Assembly: GCF_040706535.1 (NCBI RefSeq)
Contig: NZ_JAPDRJ010000001.1
Location: 1-64,000 of the forward strand
Direction of reading: 5' to 3'
Length of the DNA stretch: 64,000 nucleotides
Source of the DNA: Lentisalinibacter orientalis
GTDB lineage: Bacteria > Pseudomonadota > Gammaproteobacteria > Steroidobacterales > Woeseiaceae
In this document: piece after piece, positions 46,769-54,847 of the stretch
Layout: every line of letters starts with the position of its first letter
Position numbering within the stretch: position 1 is the stretch's first letter
Program-made: the position numbers and the translations under genes
The notes under the pieces: model-generated
What the model was told of the DNA's origin: nothing
Database searches by the model: none
What the model saw: the letters and a program-made list of their open reading frames with translations, nothing else

Positions 46769-49468
46769 TTAGACCGTAAACTGGCGCGTGGCGCGCTTTT
46801 CGATTTCGACAACGATCAGCATCGCGATACCGACCGCGACGATGACGAGTCCGTCCGTCAGGGCAAGATCGCGGGTCCCGAAGACGTGCTGCATGAATGG
46901 CAGATAAGTGAACAGGAACTGCGCAAGGATGACGACGCCGACACCGGTCCACACGATCCTGTTTCCCAGTGCGCCGGTCAGCGTCAGCGAAGTGCCGTGT
47001 GCGTAACGGACGCTGAAAAGGTAAAAAATCTCCATGACGACGAGCGCATTCACAACCATCGTACGCCCCGTCTCGATCGGCAGCCCGCGCGACTCGCTCC
47101 AGAAGAAGATACCGAAAGTGCCGGCAACGAAGAGCAGCGAGACGAATACGATGCGCCACACCAGTCGTCCATCGAGAATCGGCGTGCTGGCCGGGCGCGG
47201 TGGGCGGTGCATCGTGCCGCGCTCGGTGGGCTCGAAGGCGAGCGTTAAACCGAGCGTAACGGCCGTGACCATATTGACCCACAGAATCTGCACCGGAGTA
47301 ATCGGCAGTGCGAGCCCGAACCCGATTGCCGCGAGGATCGTCAGCATTTCCCCACCGTTGGTCGGCAGCGTCCACGCGATGACTTTCATCAGGTTATCGT
47401 AGACCGTGCGGCCCTCGCGGACGGCCGCGACGATCGACGCGAAGTTATCGTCGGCGAGCACCATCTCGGCCGCCTCCTTGGTCGCCTCGGTGCCTTTTTC
47501 GCCCATCGCGATGCCGACATCGGCCCGCTTCAGGGCCGGGGCATCGTTCACGCCGTCACCGGTCATCGCGACGATCAGGCCCTCAGCCTGAAGCGCGGCG
47601 ACGAGCCGGAGTTTGTGTTCGGGCGTCGTTCGGGCAAAGACGGCCGTCCGGGCGGCTGCGGCGCGTAATCCGGCTTCATCGAGTTGCTCGATGTCGCTGC
47701 CGGACAGCGTCTGCGGAGCCTCGTCGATGCACAGCTGGCGGGCGATCTCGCATGCGGTGGCCGGGTGATCGCCGGTGATCATCACGACGCGGATCCCTGC
47801 CGAGCGACAGTCGAGGACCGCGTCGATCGCCTCGCCACGAGGCGGGTCGATGAAGCCGATGAGCCCAAGCATGACGGCATCGCGCTCGACGTCGGCGAAC
47901 GTCAGCGTCTGCTGGCCGAAAGGGGTGGGCTTCCAGGCGAACGACAGTACGCGCTGACCTTTCGACGCCAGCCGCTCGGCGTGATTGCGCCACGCCTCGG
48001 CATCGATGGGCTCGTCGCCGGTACGCCGGCGCTGCCGGCTGCACATCTCGAGCAGTCGCTCAGGCGCGCCCTTCATCAGTATGAAGGCGTTGTTGTCGTG
48101 GCTGTGGTGCAGCGTCGCCATGAAGCGATGTGCCGAATCGAATGGGACTTCATCCGCGCGAGGCAACTGCTTGCGGATGAGCGACGCATCGAGGCCGGCC
48201 TTCAGTGCGAGCGCCACAAGAGCCCCCTCCATCGGGTCGCCGTCGACACGCCAGACTCCGCCCACTTGTCGCAACTCCGCATCATTGCACAGCAAGGCCG
48301 CCCGGATCAGTTCGAGCAGCTGAGCATCGTCAGTCGGGTCGATGTCCTCACCATTGCATGCAATCGTGCCGCGGGGGTCGTAACCGACACCGGATATCCC
48401 GAACTCCGCCTCGGCGGTCGCAATGGCCTGCACCATCATCTCATTGCGCGTCAGCGTGCCGGTCTTGTCCGAGCAGATCACCGAAACCGATCCGAGCGTT
48501 TCCACGGCCGGCAGACGACGGATGATCGCGTTGCGTGCCGCCATGCGCTGCACCCCGATCGCGAGAGTGATCGTCATGATCGCGGGCAATCCCTCCGGGA
48601 TCGCGGCGACCGCCAGGCCGACGACGGTCATGAATGCATCGGCGGGGGCGTAAGCCCGAACCAACAGTGCAAACAGAAACGTCAGGACAGAGAGCCCGAG
48701 GATCACGACCGTCAGCTGTGCCGCAAAACGATCCATCTGCCGGATGAGTGGCGTCTTCAGGCTTTCTACCGCGCCGATCAGGGCGCTGATTCGGCCGAGC
48801 TCAGTCTCTGCACCGGTACCCGTCACCACGCCGAAGCCCTGGCCCGCCGCCACCAACGTCCCGGAGTAAGCCATCGACGTGCGATCCCCGAGCTCCGCAT
48901 CGGCTGCGACTGAAGCCGCGTCCTTCTCGACCGCGATCGATTCGCCGGTCAGGATCGCCTCCTCCATGCGCAGGTTCCGGCAGCGCAGCAGCCGAAGGTC
49001 GGCCGGTACGCGATCGCCGGCTTCGATCAGCACGATATCTCCGGGGACGATCGAATCGGCCGGCACTGTCGCCCTGTGCCCGTCCCGAAGCACCGATGCC
49101 TTCGGATCGATCATGCTCTGCATCGCTTCAAGCGCGCTCTCGGCACGACCTTCCTGGACAAACCCGATCACGGCGTTCAGCAGGACGACGGTGAGAATCA
49201 CCCCTGCGTCGATCGGATGACCGAGCAGCACTGCAAGTCCTGCTGCCCCGAGCAGCACGTAGATCAACAGGTTGTGGAATTGCACGAGTAACCGGAGCAT
49301 TGGGCCCCGTTTCGCGGTGCGCGGCAGCCGGTTCGGTCCGAATCTGTCGAGTCTCGCGGCCGCTTCAGCCGTGGAGAGACCCTCAGCGCGGGTGCCCAGC
49401 GCCTCCAGCACGACATCGGGCGGCAGCGCATGCCAATCCCGTAGCGTGATCTTTCCCGGCGGCTCCAT
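46769..49468 (-). CDS. P2-type cation-transporting ATPase
   Basis: An 899-residue P-type ATPase. N-terminal cation-ATPase domain; actuator LTGES; ion-site helix 4 AAIPEGLPA; phosphorylation site SDKTGTLTRNEM; KGAPE nucleotide site; MTGDGVNDAPALKRADVGIAMG hinge; and six C-terminal helices (WVNMVTAVTLGLTLAFEP in the fifth/sixth). PEGLP places it in the P2 (Ca2+/Na+/K+-like) group, but I cannot tell the ion. The DNA looks less GC-biased than its neighbours, with more A/T in third positions, so recent acquisition is possible. It converges on the HAD gene with a 49-bp gap. Confidence 0.92.
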   Translation of the reverse strand: MEPPGKITLRDWHALPPDVVLEALGTRAEGLSTAEAAARLDRFGPNRLPRTAKRGPMLRLLVQFHNLLIYVLLGAAGLAVLLGHPIDAGVILTVVLLNAVIGFVQEGRAESALEAMQSMIDPKASVLRDGHRATVPADSIVPGDIVLIEAGDRVPADLRLLRCRNLRMEEAILTGESIAVEKDAASVAADAELGDRTSMAYSGTLVAAGQGFGVVTGTGAETELGRISALIGAVESLKTPLIRQMDRFAAQLTVVILGLSVLTFLFALLVRAYAPADAFMTVVGLAVAAIPEGLPAIMTITLAIGVQRMAARNAIIRRLPAVETLGSVSVICSDKTGTLTRNEMMVQAIATAEAEFGISGVGYDPRGTIACNGEDIDPTDDAQLLELIRAALLCNDAELRQVGGVWRVDGDPMEGALVALALKAGLDASLIRKQLPRADEVPFDSAHRFMATLHHSHDNNAFILMKGAPERLLEMCSRQRRRTGDEPIDAEAWRNHAERLASKGQRVLSFAWKPTPFGQQTLTFADVERDAVMLGLIGFIDPPRGEAIDAVLDCRSAGIRVVMITGDHPATACEIARQLCIDEAPQTLSGSDIEQLDEAGLRAAAARTAVFARTTPEHKLRLVAALQAEGLIVAMTGDGVNDAPALKRADVGIAMGEKGTEATKEAAEMVLADDNFASIVAAVREGRTVYDNLMKVIAWTLPTNGGEMLTILAAIGFGLALPITPVQILWVNMVTAVTLGLTLAFEPTERGTMHRPPRPASTPILDGRLVWRIVFVSLLFVAGTFGIFFWSESRGLPIETGRTMVVNALVVMEIFYLFSVRYAHGTSLTLTGALGNRIVWTGVGVVILAQFLFTYLPFMQHVFGTRDLALTDGLVIVAVGIAMLIVVEIEKRATRQFTV

Positions 49469-49513
49469 TGACGTCAGTATACAAAGCCGGTGCAGCCCGG
49501 CCGCACAAAAATG

Positions 49514-50239
49514 CTAGTGGCCGCTCAACCCGGACGCCTCGTCGTAACCGCCCTGTCCGGCGAGTTCCGCCCACGCGCGGAACGCACCGGAAGCTTCCAC
49601 TTCGCCGTCGGCGATCAGCCGCCGCCAAACTTCGGCGGCCCTCGCGAAATAGGGCACGCTGCCCGGGAACATCGCCAGCGACAGCGCCTCCGCCAGGCCC
49701 TGCTCCGGGGTGCCGGCGGCATACGCGGAGCGGATCTGCCAGGCCAGCGCTCGGAAATTGGCCAAACACGTGTGAACGGCGGCGGCGGCCAGGTGTGCGC
49801 GAGACAGCGGGATGTCGCCGGCCGCGCGCTCGAACGCCGCGCGATACGCCGCCTGGGGCGACACGTCGGGCAGATGATCGAGCCAGTTCTCCTCGACGAA
49901 CTGATAGCAGGAGACGCCCTTGGCCAGCGCGGTGATCGCGAGGATACCGTCGAACTCCTCTCGGCTGCCGCCTGCCTCCAGATAACGCGGGATGTGGTGG
50001 GTGCCGAGGGGCTCGTCCAGGCTCATCAGCACCGCCATCCACACGAACTCGTGCTCATGGCGGCTGAGATAGCCGGGCGTCAGCGTCAGGCGGGTGTACA
50101 GCGCGTCGTAGGCCTCCAGCAAGCCGTTGCCGGCGAGCGCCATCAGCCCGTGATGGGCCAGCAGGTAGCCGCGCTTGTCGCGGATGGTCTCCAGTGTCGT
50201 GGTCAGGTCATTATTATGTGGATCATTTCTATTTATCAT
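49514..50239 (-). CDS. Carboxymuconolactone decarboxylase / AhpD-like protein
   Basis: A 241-residue helical protein with two AhpD-like repeats. LSRHEHEFVWMAVLMSLDE-PLGTHHIPRYLEAGG-SREEFDGILAI matches the family core, but the peroxidatic CxxC is absent, so alkylhydroperoxidase activity is doubtful. The second half (AAVHTCLANFRALAW) is weaker. The start is uncertain: the ATG at 50239 lies in the AT-rich stretch before vapB. Function unknown; it may be a decarboxylase-like enzyme. Confidence 0.75.
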   Translation of the reverse strand: MINRNDPHNNDLTTTLETIRDKRGYLLAHHGLMALAGNGLLEAYDALYTRLTLTPGYLSRHEHEFVWMAVLMSLDEPLGTHHIPRYLEAGGSREEFDGILAITALAKGVSCYQFVEENWLDHLPDVSPQAAYRAAFERAAGDIPLSRAHLAAAAVHTCLANFRALAWQIRSAYAAGTPEQGLAEALSLAMFPGSVPYFARAAEVWRRLIADGEVEASGAFRAWAELAGQGGYDEASGLSGH

Positions 50240-50267
50240 GTGTATAGAAGTTTAGCGAGGTAACGCC
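50210..50267. promoter_or_regulatory. AT-rich divergent region before vapB
   Basis: An unusually A/T-rich stretch with CACATGATAA and CACATAATAA direct repeats on the minus strand. TA antitoxins often bind their own promoter, so this may be a VapB operator and the promoter for the divergent AhpD-like gene. Confidence 0.35.
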
Positions 50268-50462
50268 GTGCGGACGAATATTGTAATAGACGATGAATTG
50301 ATGGAAGAAGCGCTGAAGGCAAGTGGCGCGAAGACCAAGAAAGAAGCGGTGGAATTGGGACTGGAGACACTGGTTCGCCTCAAGAAGCAGGAAAGGATAC
50401 GGAAGTTCAGAGGCAAACTGCGCTGGGAAGGCGATCTGCCTGACCAGAGAACGACGAGATGA
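50268..50462 (+). CDS. vapB: VapB-family antitoxin (orphan)
   Basis: A 64-residue type II antitoxin. MRTNIVIDDELMEEALKASGAKTKKEAVELGL is the ribbon-helix-helix DNA-binding half, and LRWEGDL is the C-terminal toxin-binding tail. It starts at GTG 50268 with GAGG ahead. Its last codons overlap the start of a broken vapC, so the antitoxin has lost its partner in this window. Intact orphan antitoxins may remain for regulation or protection against incoming toxins. Confidence 0.85.
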   Translation: MRTNIVIDDELMEEALKASGAKTKKEAVELGLETLVRLKKQERIRKFRGKLRWEGDLPDQRTTR

Positions 50463-50597
50463 TCCTGGCGGAAGTCCTGCAAGGATTTTGGCGCGACCTT
50501 CTGCATAAAGAATCGTGTGCCGCTGCTCTTCAGCGACCGGGATTTCCTGCCCTTCGTGCGCTATCTCAAGCTGGCGACGCCCCTTTCGTACACCTGA
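50459..50597 (+). pseudogene. vapC: vapC toxin remnant (internally deleted, frameshifted)
   Basis: Starts in the ATGA-type overlap with vapB. The first frame reads MILAEVLQGF, which matches the middle of PIN-domain VapC toxins. A second frame from about 50480 continues DFGATFCIKNRV-PLLFSDRDF to a stop at 50597, which matches the C-terminal PIN segment. The N-terminal VDTSVW block and roughly 60 residues between the pieces are missing. No catalytic set of acids can form. Confidence 0.75.
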
Positions 50598-50657
50598 CCC
50601 CTGAACTCGGCCCTGCCCGGTCCCACGCATCAGAGCGGAATCGAATCCCGATTCTCG

Positions 50658-51893
50658 TCACTGCACCGCACGCTGCTGGCGGCTCCCCTTCTCGCCGAGC
50701 AGGAAAGGTGCACTCGGACTCGCCTTACCCGCCACCAGTTCCGCCACGTGCGCGCCCACTGCAGGCCCGTGCTTGAAGCCGTGACCCGAGCCGCCGCCGA
50801 CGACCCAGACGTTGTCGAGACCCGGATGCCGGTCGATCACCAGGTGGCCGTCGGAGCTGTTCTCGTACTGACACACCCGGCTCTCGCTGAGCGGGGCCTC
50901 CGCGAGAGCCGGGAACCGCCGGGCCAGAAACGCCCGCGCTCTCAGTTCGCCCTCCTCACTGGCACGCCGGTCGCCGCTGTCGGGGTCCATCGGCCCGCCA
51001 TGGGTGTCATCGGCCACCTTGAAGCCGCGGCCCTCGAGGTCGGGAAAGCCGTAGAACGGCAGGTCCGCCCACACCGGCAGTGCCCCGGTAGCGCCGGCCG
51101 GGACGGCGAAATAGAACACCTCCTGCCGGGTGACGAACAGCCGCCCGGCCATCGCCTCCGGACAGACCTGGTCGAGCCAGGGTCCGCACGCAAAGACGAA
51201 CTGCTCGGCGGCAATGGTCCCGCCGGCGTGGGTAGTGACGGCGGGCAGTGAGCCGCCGATCGCCTGATCGGCACGTATCGCGTTCACCCGGGCACCGAAG
51301 AACGGCACATCGTTGGCGATGAGCTCCGCCGCCATGAACTGCACGGCCCGGCGGGCCATCAGCGCTCCGGCCCGGGGTTCGAGGAAACCGGCCTCACCGT
51401 CGTCCGCCCTGAGCACCGGATAGCGGCTGCGAAGATCGGCGGCCGGGAGGAACTCGTGGGGGATGCCGAGGCGCGACAGGACGTCGGCGCTCGCGCGCAC
51501 CAGCGCGTCGCGCTCCTCGTGCAGCCACAGCACGCCCATGGGATGGAACACAGGCAGCCCGCTACGCGCCGAGAGCGCCTGCCAGTCGCCGAGCGAGCGC
51601 CAGGCCCATTCCGAGTAGATCTCCTGGTCGCCGTAGCCGGCCCGTATGACCCGGCTCTCGCCGCCAGAGGAGGCCCGGCTGTGAGCCGGTGCCACGGCAT
51701 CGATGACGGCGACGCGCCGACCGGCCCGGTGCAGCTGCCAGGCGCTCCAGATGCCGAACACGCCGGCGCCGACTACCACGACGTCGAACTTCGCCCGCTC
51801 GCCTGTGGCCGCGGCGGACCTCCCGGCCGTCATCGTCGTGGAGACGCCGAGCGCGGCGAGGAGTTTCAGTAACTGGCGGCGTCCGATGTTCAT
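50658..51893 (-). CDS. FAD-dependent oxidase of the sarcosine/N-methylamino-acid oxidase type, exported
   Basis: A 411-residue flavoprotein of the monomeric sarcosine oxidase fold. FDVVVVGAGVFGIWSAWQLHRAG binds FAD, and VCQYENSSDGHLVIDRHP contains a cysteine at the place of covalent flavin attachment in MSOX, followed by VVGGGSGHGFKHGPAVG. The N-terminus NIGRRQLLKLLAALGVS looks like a twin-arginine-type signal, so it may act in the periplasm, which is unusual for this group. ATG 51893 is preceded by GGAGAGACAAAG. Likely oxidises a secondary amine or amino acid. Confidence 0.86.
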   Translation of the reverse strand: MNIGRRQLLKLLAALGVSTTMTAGRSAAATGERAKFDVVVVGAGVFGIWSAWQLHRAGRRVAVIDAVAPAHSRASSGGESRVIRAGYGDQEIYSEWAWRSLGDWQALSARSGLPVFHPMGVLWLHEERDALVRASADVLSRLGIPHEFLPAADLRSRYPVLRADDGEAGFLEPRAGALMARRAVQFMAAELIANDVPFFGARVNAIRADQAIGGSLPAVTTHAGGTIAAEQFVFACGPWLDQVCPEAMAGRLFVTRQEVFYFAVPAGATGALPVWADLPFYGFPDLEGRGFKVADDTHGGPMDPDSGDRRASEEGELRARAFLARRFPALAEAPLSESRVCQYENSSDGHLVIDRHPGLDNVWVVGGGSGHGFKHGPAVGAHVAELVAGKASPSAPFLLGEKGSRQQRAVQ

Positions 51894-51948
51894 CTTTGTC
51901 TCTCCGGTCGGCTCCGTTGCGACCCTGTTGCACCAGCCTGCGCGACGC

Positions 51949-52374
51949 TCATCCGACGAGATACGAGCCGCCGAACCCGAGCCACATGACGAGCAGCAAC
52001 CCGTAGCCGGCCAGGAAGACGGCAAACCGGTGCATGACCCGGTTGTAGGTGCACTGGATCAGGCTGTGCACCACCCGCAACGCCACGAAAACCCACGCGG
52101 CCCAGGCCAGCCAGCCGGGGACGTGTCCGGTGGCGACGGCGAGGGCGGCCAGCGCGTAGAACAATACCGGCAGTTCGAACAGGTGATTGTAGTTGTCGGA
52201 CGCCCGCGTATCCTCGAGTCTCTCGGCACGCTGGCCCGACAGTGCGACGTCCTGCGGCCCGATGCCGCGCCTGCGCATCTCGCCGATGCGCACGTACAGC
52301 ATCCTGACGCCCACGAGGAAAGTCAGCAGTGCGAGCGCGCAACACGCGGTAACGAGCGAGGTGGCTGGCTCCAT
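51949..52374 (-). CDS. MAPEG-family membrane protein
   Basis: A 141-residue protein with four hydrophobic helices. RASDNYNHLFELPVLFYALAA is the MAPEG signature (N..E.PVLF..) and RVVHSLIQCTYN the following conserved part. MAPEG members are membrane glutathione transferases or eicosanoid/peroxide enzymes; bacterial ones are mostly uncharacterised. It lies 55 bp upstream of the FAD oxidase on the same strand. Confidence 0.88.
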   Translation of the reverse strand: MEPATSLVTACCALALLTFLVGVRMLYVRIGEMRRRGIGPQDVALSGQRAERLEDTRASDNYNHLFELPVLFYALAALAVATGHVPGWLAWAAWVFVALRVVHSLIQCTYNRVMHRFAVFLAGYGLLLVMWLGFGGSYLVG

Positions 52375-52419
52375 CTGATTGCTCCCATCCGGGTCTGTGA
52401 CGAACCGGTGCCGGCCGGC

Positions 52420-52869
52420 TCAGAAATCGTAATCCCGGTTACTGGCCTTGTAGTCCTCGATGGCCTCTTCCATGTCCGCCATCAGCGCCCTGATGATGGC
52501 GCCGCGCCCGCCGATGCCGAGCTGGACATAGGCCTTGCCGCCGATCCAGTCGCTGAGTTCCCGATCCGGCGAATCGAACTCGACCGCCGCCCGGAATACC
52601 CACACCCCGTCGCCGTGCTTCTCGCATTCGACGGTGCCCGCCAGGAACAATGCCGACGGCTTGCCGCTGAATGGCACCGCTTCGATGCCCGCCTGCTTCA
52701 GCACGCTCTCCATGTGGATCTTCACGTCTTCCGGAGTCACCGGGCAGTCGGACTCCGCGCCCGCCGCGATGGACAGCTCGCCGGGCGTCTCGCTGCGCAT
52801 CCAGGGTTCCGGCTGCGCCACCACGGCCACGGGCAGCAGCATGGCCAGCAACAGGGTCGGTATCCTCAT
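52420..52869 (-). CDS. Secreted protein of unknown function
   Basis: A 149-residue protein with a Sec signal (MRIPTLLLAMLLPVAVVAQ) and a mature acidic domain with two cysteines (ESDCPVTPED, TVECEKHGDG) that could form a disulfide. AAGGAGAG precedes the ATG. No family is recognised. It diverges from the TPR gene and precedes the MAPEG gene by 45 bp. Confidence 0.7.
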   Translation of the reverse strand: MRIPTLLLAMLLPVAVVAQPEPWMRSETPGELSIAAGAESDCPVTPEDVKIHMESVLKQAGIEAVPFSGKPSALFLAGTVECEKHGDGVWVFRAAVEFDSPDRELSDWIGGKAYVQLGIGGRGAIIRALMADMEEAIEDYKASNRDYDF

Positions 52870-52987
52870 CGATCTCTCCTTGATTGACAGCGGACCAACC
52901 CTACCACGACCGGTGTGGTTTTCCGGGGCTTTGCGTGCCGCCGCCGTCCGGATATCCTCGCCGCTGGTTCGATCGACGGGAATGCAC

Positions 52988-53572
52988 ATGGAAACGAACG
53001 GGAAATTCTGGGCGGGCATGGCGGTCTTCCAGATTGCTTTCGGCCTGGCGGTCTTCGGCGCGACGCGCGCCTATTATGCGGACGATGCGACGGCGACCCC
53101 CGCCGCCGGTGTCGCGACGAACCCGGCCGCCGTCCGTCAGCGCCCGGCGCCCCAGCCGGGCGGCATCTCCGCGAACGACATAGCGCTCAGCTCGGCGATG
53201 ACGATGCCCACGGACAACCCCGCGGAGATGGGACGACAGGCCGACATGCTCTTCCGGGAGAAACAATACGGCCGCGCGGCGGAACTGTATGCGCGCCTGA
53301 TGGAACTGGACCCCGACAACGCGGAGGCCCGCAACAACCTCGGCCTCACCCTGCACTACCTCGGGCGGCACGAGGAGGCCCTCCGTCACCTGCGCGAGGG
53401 CGCCGAGGCGAATCCGGATCATCAGCGCATCTGGCTGACGCTGGGCTTCGTCTCGAGCCAGCTCGGCAACGTGGAAGAGGCGCGCGCCGCGCTGACGAAG
53501 GCGACCGAGACGGGCGGCAATATGAGCGTGAAGGAATCGGCGCAGCAGATGCTGGACGCGCTGCCCCAATAG
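52988..53572 (+). CDS. Membrane-anchored TPR protein
   Basis: A 194-residue protein. A single N-terminal hydrophobic helix (WAGMAVFQIAFGLAVFGA) is followed by an Ala/Pro-rich linker and about three TPR motifs from residue ~77, best seen in GRAAELYARLMELDPDNAEARNNLG and HEEALRHLREGAEANPDHQR. TPRs mediate protein contacts; the partner is unknown. ATG 52988 is preferred because GGGA is then 8 nt away; ATG 52982 is also possible. A variant REP follows the stop by four bases. Confidence 0.82.
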   Translation: METNGKFWAGMAVFQIAFGLAVFGATRAYYADDATATPAAGVATNPAAVRQRPAPQPGGISANDIALSSAMTMPTDNPAEMGRQADMLFREKQYGRAAELYARLMELDPDNAEARNNLGLTLHYLGRHEEALRHLREGAEANPDHQRIWLTLGFVSSQLGNVEEARAALTKATETGGNMSVKESAQQMLDALPQ

Positions 53573-53576
53573 AACG

Positions 53577-53598
53577 GTAGGAGGGCCTTCACGCCCAG
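53577..53598 (+). repeat. REP palindrome 8 (variant; gives the P450 stop codon)
   Basis: GTAGGAGGGCC-TTCA-CGCCC-AG, differing from the other REPs in the second arm. On the minus strand its TGA (53591-53589) is the stop of the P450 gene. Confidence 0.7.
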
Positions 53599-54839
53599 CG
53601 TATCTTCAACCGTTTCAGGCCGCGGAAGACGAGGCCGGTGTGGTATTCCGGTTCCTCGGCCAGGTGCAGCTCCGGCAGGCCTTCCAGCAGCGCGGTGAAC
53701 AGCGCGCGGAGTTCCAGCCGGGCCAGCGGGGCGCCCACGCAGAAATGGGCGCCGGCGCCGAAGGCGAAGTGGCGATTGGGGCTGCGGGCAATGTCGAAGC
53801 GGTCCGGCTCGGCGAACGCCTCCGGGTCCCGGTTCGCCGAGCCGTACAGCAGGCCCAGCGTATCCCCGGGCCGGAAGCGCCGCCCCGCGTACTCCATGTC
53901 CTCCAGCACGTAGCGGTGGAAGAGATGCAGCGGCGCGTCGTAGCGCAGCATCTCGTCCACGGCCGTATCCACCAGCGCCGGGTCGGCGCGCAGCTTCGCG
54001 CAGGCCTCCGGGTGACGCAGCAGCGCCAGCAGACCGTTGCCCGCCGCATTCACGGTGGCCTCGTGGCCGGCGTTCAGCAGCAGCATGCAGCTCGCGACGA
54101 GTTCGTCCCGGTCCAGCAACCCCTCGTCGCGGGCCAGCGCGGCCAGCTCGCCGATGACGCCGTCGTCGGGATGTGCCAGCCGCTCCTCCACCAGTTCGCC
54201 GATGCGCGCGGCGAACTCCGCCACGGCCGTCTCCGCCGCCTGTTCGTCCGCCTCGGTGGCATCCTTCTCGTACAGCCGCACGATCGCCGCGGACCAGGGC
54301 CGCAGACGCTCCCGCTCGTCCCCGGGCCAGCCGAGCAGCTCGGCGATGAGGTGCACCGGCAGCGGCGTCGCGAGCTCGGAGACGAATTCCATGCGGCCGC
54401 GCGGTGCCAGCGTTGCCACCCGCTCGCGCGCCAGGGCCTCGATGCGTGCTTTAAGGCGCCGGATCCGGTTCGGGTTCATCACCCGCATCAGCACACGGCG
54501 CAGCCGCGTGTGCTCCTCGCCCTCCGTCTCCAGCACGTTCACCCGCACGTAGCGGGCGTAGTTAGGCAGGTGCTGCCAGGGCTCGTCGTCCGCCGCCCGC
54601 TCGGCCGGCGACATCCGGTGGCGCATCGTGCGGCCCAGCCGGGGATCCTGCAGCAGGCGCTCCACGTCCGCGTAGCGCGTGAAGAAGGTCATGCCGAACT
54701 CGGCGGAGTGGAATACGGGCGACTCGCGGCGCAACCGGGCGTAGACCGGATAGGGATTCCGGGCGAAGCCCTGTTCGTAGGGCCTGAACGCCGCGCTCGC
54801 CTCCGCGTCCGTCGCGCCGCTCACACCGGTTCGGCGCAT
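53589..54839 (-). CDS. Cytochrome P450
   Basis: A 416-residue soluble bacterial P450 monooxygenase. The haem loop is FAFGAGAHFCVGAPLARLEL with the Cys ligand, the ExxR helix is DEMLRYD, and the oxygen-binding I-helix reads LLNAGHEATVNA. Here the usual AGxET has an Ala before the Thr. No redox partner gene is adjacent. The start at 54839 is 8 nt after the adenosine kinase stop, so it is probably in that transcript. Substrate unknown. Confidence 0.9.
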   Translation of the reverse strand: MRRTGVSGATDAEASAAFRPYEQGFARNPYPVYARLRRESPVFHSAEFGMTFFTRYADVERLLQDPRLGRTMRHRMSPAERAADDEPWQHLPNYARYVRVNVLETEGEEHTRLRRVLMRVMNPNRIRRLKARIEALARERVATLAPRGRMEFVSELATPLPVHLIAELLGWPGDERERLRPWSAAIVRLYEKDATEADEQAAETAVAEFAARIGELVEERLAHPDDGVIGELAALARDEGLLDRDELVASCMLLLNAGHEATVNAAGNGLLALLRHPEACAKLRADPALVDTAVDEMLRYDAPLHLFHRYVLEDMEYAGRRFRPGDTLGLLYGSANRDPEAFAEPDRFDIARSPNRHFAFGAGAHFCVGAPLARLELRALFTALLEGLPELHLAEEPEYHTGLVFRGLKRLKIRWA

Positions 54840-54847
54840 GCTGCCGC

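Noticed and set aside
49514..50239. AhpD alkylhydroperoxidase assignment
   Set aside because: The catalytic CxxC is missing, so only the fold-level name is kept.
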